This document shows positions 5,589 to 7,623 of a stretch of DNA of 7,623 bases, piece by piece. Source of the DNA: Solirubrobacterales bacterium (GTDB lineage: Bacteria > Actinomycetota > Thermoleophilia > Solirubrobacterales > Solirubrobacteraceae); the NCBI GenBank assembly GCA_025963955.1, contig JAOPZU010000082.1:1-7623 (forward strand). The letters are read 5' to 3'. Below the pieces are notes generated by a model. It was not told the origin of the DNA. It saw nothing but the letters and a program-made list of their open reading frames with translations, and searched no databases. Positions within the stretch are counted from its first letter, which is position 1, and every line of letters starts with the position of its first letter. The translations under genes were made by a program, and so were the position numbers.

Positions 5589-6269
5589 ATCCCCGCCCCA
5601 CCCCCTCCGAAGCGTCACCCGTACGACCAGTGGGCGCCCGATGCGCGGGCCCTCGATCTCGTGGGCGACAAGTGGACGTTGCTCATCGTCCGAGACCTCG
5701 TCGGAGGCCCGCGCCGCTTCGTCGAGCTGCAGCGCACCCTGCCCGGCATCTCGACGGAGCAGCTGCGCTCCCGCCTCAACCGGATGGTCGCCGACGGTCT
5801 GCTGACCCGGCAGCGGTACCGCGAGGTCCCGCCGCGCGTGGACTACGAGCTGACCGAGCGGGCCCGCGACCTGCTGCCCGTCATCGGGGCGCTCGCGCGC
5901 TGGGGCTACCAATGGACGTGGACCACCCCACGGACCGGCGAGGCCGTCGACGTGGGCGCCATCCTGCGCTCGTTCCCCGGGCTGGAGGCGCCGAAGGGCT
6001 TCAAGGGCAGCGCGCAGCTCGTCGTCGCCCGCGACGGGGCGGACGACCGCACCTACCTCGTGAGCGCCAAGAAGGGTGCGCTCACCGTCCAGGAGCAGAC
6101 GCTACCGGACGCGCCGGTCACCATCGTCGGCACGGAGAGCGCCTGGATCGCCGCCCTGGGCCCGGACGCGGACCGCAGCGGCCTCTCCCTCGAGGGCAAC
6201 GAGGCGGTCGCCACGGCCCTCCTGGACGGCCTGGCGCCGCCCGCGGCCCGCGAGGCCGCAGTCGCCTGA
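5589..6269 (+). CDS. HxlR-type winged-helix regulator with C-terminal SCP2-like domain
   Basis: About 226 residues if read from the ATC at 5589. The HxlR winged helix covers roughly 12-106: YDQWAPDARALDLVGDKWTL (12-31) is the family's opening helix, then GGPRRFVELQRTLPGIS (39-55), the recognition helix near STEQLRSRLNRMV (55-67), and the wing around GLLTRQRY and VDYELT (70-89). Residues about 120-222 resemble the SCP2 sterol-carrier-like domain found behind many actinobacterial HxlR proteins, and may sense a lipid or hydrophobic ligand. It is divergent from the adenylate cyclase, whose promoter it may control. An in-frame ATG at 5349 exists upstream, but the 80 extra residues look random and lie across the promoter region, so I do not accept it. 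The start codon is the main uncertainty. Confidence 0.88.
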   Translation: MPAPPPPKRHPYDQWAPDARALDLVGDKWTLLIVRDLVGGPRRFVELQRTLPGISTEQLRSRLNRMVADGLLTRQRYREVPPRVDYELTERARDLLPVIGALARWGYQWTWTTPRTGEAVDVGAILRSFPGLEAPKGFKGSAQLVVARDGADDRTYLVSAKKGALTVQEQTLPDAPVTIVGTESAWIAALGPDADRSGLSLEGNEAVATALLDGLAPPAAREAAVA

Positions 6270-6312
6270 TCCGCTCCGCCGGCGCCACGCCGGGGACCCG
6301 CACGACATGCGC

Positions 6313-6339
6313 CGACGGCCCGCGACACGCGGGCCGTCG
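6313..6339 (+). terminator. Hairpin terminator after the HxlR gene
   Basis: CGACGGCCCGC (6313-6323), a five-base loop GACAC and GCGGGCCGTCG (6329-6339) form a perfect 11-bp stem, 44 bases beyond the HxlR stop. There is no U-run, as is common for terminators in high-GC bacteria. A smaller stem, CCGGCG/CGCCGG (6280-6294), lies before it. The structure probably separates HxlR transcription from the next gene. Confidence 0.7.
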
Positions 6340-6385
6340 CCGTTCCGGACTGACGTCGGGGTGCGCACCGGATCGGCCGGGCGAC

Positions 6386-6414
6386 CGCAACCGTCCGGGG
6401 GACGCCCGGTTGCG
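6386..6414 (+). promoter_or_regulatory. Hairpin abutting the ribosome binding site of the glycosidase-like gene
   Basis: CGCAACCG (6386-6393) pairs perfectly with CGGTTGCG (6407-6414) around a 13-base loop. The last stem base is the first base of GAGGAG (6414-6419), the Shine-Dalgarno of the ATG at 6421. The 8-bp stem could modulate ribosome access in the mRNA, or the dyad could be an operator in DNA. The Shine-Dalgarno to start spacing is unusually short. Confidence 0.45.
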
Positions 6415-6420
6415 AGGAGC

Positions 6421-7365
6421 ATGTCCCACCTGAGAACACTGCTCATCGCCGTCCTGCTAGGGGTCCTCCTGCTCGGCACGGGCAACGCCCAGGCGGCGAG
6501 CACCAAGATTGCCGTCGGCATCGGGGACCAGAGTCCGACCATGTTCGCGTCCCCGGCCTACAAGGCCCTGAAGCTGAAGAAGACGCGCTACTTCATCCCG
6601 TGGAACGCGATCCACAACAAGGGCCAGCTGGCCAGCGCCGACGCCTTCGTGAAGGCCGCCCGCGCCGCGAAGGTGAAGGTGCTCATGCACATCTCGACCG
6701 ACAATTTCGCGTCCAAGAAGGCGAAGCTGCCCTCCGTCTCCGCGTACAAGAAGGACGTCAGGTCGCTGATCTCGCGCTACAAGAAGCAGGGCGTGCGCGA
6801 GTGGGGCGTGTGGAACGAGGCCAACCACGCCTCGCAGCCGACCTACCGCTCGCCCAAGCGCGCCGCCCAGTACTTCGTCACGATGCGCTCGATCTGCTCC
6901 GGCTGCACGATCGTGGCGCTCGACGTGCTCGATCAGAAGGGCGTCGCCACCTACATCAAGAAGTTCTACGCAGCGATCCCGAAGAGCAAGCGCAAGTACG
7001 CGAAGGTCGTCGGCATCCACAACTACTCCGACGTCAACCGCAAGCGCTCCACCGGCACCAGGACGATCATCACCGCCGTCCACAAGGCCGACGTCGTGGA
7101 CACCGACTTCTGGTTGACGGAGACGGGCGCGCTCGTGTCCTTCGGCGGGTCCTCCCCGTGCTCGGAGTCCCGGGCCAAGAGCCGCATGAGCTACATGTTC
7201 ACGCTGGCCAGGAAGTACCGGAAGGACATCACCCGGCTGTACTCCTACAACTGGCAGGGCACCGACTGCCAGAACCGCTTCGACGCCGGTCTGGTGCATC
7301 CGGACGGCTCGACCCGTCCCAGCTACGACGCGTTCAAGGCCGGAGCCAGGTCCTTCACGCGGTGA
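6421..7365 (+). CDS. Secreted TIM-barrel glycoside hydrolase-like protein
   Basis: A 314-residue exported protein. The signal peptide is clear: MSHLR, a hydrophobic run TLLIAVLLGVLLLGTG (6-21), then NAQA with cleavage expected after Ala25. The mature part resembles clan A (beta/alpha)8 glycoside hydrolases. GVWNEANH (129-136) supplies a candidate acid/base Glu133 after the invariant Asn132, and WLTETGALVSF (231-241) supplies a candidate nucleophile Glu235 in TE. HNYSD (200-204) and a Trp-containing YNWQG (276-280) fit the barrel. Four cysteines (159, 162, 247, 283) may form disulfides outside the cell. Thirty lysines make it very basic, unlike its neighbours, suggesting affinity for anionic polymers. 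The substrate is unknown. I chose the ATG at 6421 because the signal peptide begins there and GAGGAG precedes it; upstream in-frame sequence is compositionally junk. Confidence 0.85.
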   Translation: MSHLRTLLIAVLLGVLLLGTGNAQAASTKIAVGIGDQSPTMFASPAYKALKLKKTRYFIPWNAIHNKGQLASADAFVKAARAAKVKVLMHISTDNFASKKAKLPSVSAYKKDVRSLISRYKKQGVREWGVWNEANHASQPTYRSPKRAAQYFVTMRSICSGCTIVALDVLDQKGVATYIKKFYAAIPKSKRKYAKVVGIHNYSDVNRKRSTGTRTIITAVHKADVVDTDFWLTETGALVSFGGSSPCSESRAKSRMSYMFTLARKYRKDITRLYSYNWQGTDCQNRFDAGLVHPDGSTRPSYDAFKAGARSFTR

Positions 7366-7412
7366 GGATTCCGTGAGGATCGAGTGAGGGCGGCCCGGCG
7401 GGGGGCTAGCCT
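7362..7412 (+). promoter_or_regulatory. Three 11-bp direct repeats leading into a -10 element
   Basis: GTGAGGAT (7362-7369), GTGAGGAT (7373-7380) and GTGAGGG (7384-7390) recur at exactly 11-bp spacing, beginning at the stop codon of the preceding gene. The third unit occupies the -35 position of TAGCCT (7407-7412), with a 17-bp spacer. Tandem 11-bp repeats replacing the -35 box are the known design of promoters activated by OmpR/PhoB-family response regulators. The activator is not encoded in this window. Confidence 0.6.
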
Positions 7413-7416
7413 CGAA

Positions 7417-7449
7417 GGTGCGGTGGCGGTCGGCCCACGCTGCCGCACC
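7417..7449 (+). other. Inverted repeat in the leader of the last gene
   Basis: GGTGCGG (7417-7423) pairs with CCGCACC (7443-7449); inside, GTGG (7423-7426) can alternatively pair with CCAC (7435-7438). It would stand at the 5' end of a transcript from the TAGCCT promoter, where a hairpin can stabilise mRNA. It could also act as a terminator for the upstream gene, though it has no U-run. Confidence 0.35.
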
Positions 7450-7506
7450 GCGCGCAACCTTCGCCTCCGGCGGGCGTTGCAGGACGTACCGCCGCACTCT
7501 CGCCTC

Positions 7507-7623
7507 GTGGAAGTCTCGACCCTCACATCCCGCAGCACCGGTCTCCGTGGCCCCACGCCGCTGCTGCGCATGGCCGGCGACGAGCGCCGCGTAGGCGGCC
7601 AGGTGGCCGCGCCGCGTCCGCGC
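7507..7623 (+). CDS. Start of an unidentified gene, cut by the window end
   Basis: From a GTG at 7507 the frame stays open through the last base (39 codons), with about 85 percent G or C at third positions, which fits coding sequence here. The translation contains TPLLRMAGDERRV (17-29). This faintly recalls the N-terminal lead-in of sigma-70-family proteins of this lineage, where a DERLV-like stretch opens region 2, but the residues after it do not continue the resemblance, so the identity is open. An ATG at 7570 is the alternative start. There is no Shine-Dalgarno. Its position behind the 11-bp repeat promoter supports a regulated gene. Another high-GC frame is also open here, so the reading itself is uncertain. 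Confidence 0.35.
   Translation, partial: MEVSTLTSRSTGLRGPTPLLRMAGDERRVGGQVAAPRPR

Noticed and set aside
6076..6420. Upstream in-frame extension of the glycosidase-like gene
   Set aside because: It overlaps the HxlR coding sequence and a terminator hairpin, and would bury the signal peptide.
6457..7497. Minus-strand open frame of 346 codons
   Set aside because: It is antisense to the secreted glycosidase-like gene, which has a signal peptide and catalytic motifs; the reverse translation has neither.

Overview
The window is high-GC DNA (mostly G or C at third codon positions) with almost no intergenic filler. The gene set suggests a high-GC actinobacterium, perhaps the Thermoleophilia/Solirubrobacterales. 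It includes a short Ppx/GppA phosphatase, an HxlR regulator with an SCP2-like tail, a six-helix HAMP adenylate cyclase, and a small secreted TIM-barrel glycosidase-like protein. The lineage is an inference from protein style, not a search result. I see no mobile element, CRISPR array or phage gene.

Left part (1-2193). Bases 1-118 hold no gene I can support, only two tandem 11-bp repeats. An initiator tRNA-fMet lies on the minus strand (151-224), followed by a clear terminator (120-141). Divergent from it on the plus strand are two genes 10 bp apart: a D-2-hydroxyacid dehydrogenase (327-1253) and an exopolyphosphatase (1264-2193). They are probably co-transcribed. Both proteins contain no lysine at all.

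Middle (2194-5278). A 317-bp gap (2194-2510) contains a palindrome, promoter-like elements, a chain of inverted repeats and a perfect 10-bp terminator-like hairpin; I read it as a possible stand-alone structured RNA. Three minus-strand genes follow. The membrane adenylate cyclase (start near 5278) and a hotdog acyl-CoA thioesterase (3302-3694), 12 bp apart, look like one operon. A TetR regulator (2511-3149) follows after a 152-bp gap with its own operator-like site and a leaderless-type promoter.

Right part (5279-7623). A 310-bp divergent control region separates the cyclase operon from a plus-strand HxlR-SCP2 regulator. That region holds a 13-bp element repeated in inverted orientation around back-to-back -10-like sequences. 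The regulator gene has a perfect AAGGAG ribosome binding site but no ATG, GTG or TTG at the right distance; an in-frame ATC sits there instead. Next is a secreted, lysine-rich glycosidase-like protein (6421-7365) with a hairpin abutting its ribosome binding site. Beginning at its stop codon, three 11-bp direct repeats lead into a -10-like hexamer, as at OmpR/PhoB-type activated promoters. This is followed by the start of a gene cut by the window end.

No single new multi-gene system is evident. The most interesting signals are regulatory: the candidate ATC start, the looping-type inverted element between cyclase and HxlR genes, the possible orphan RNA, and the 11-bp repeat promoter.
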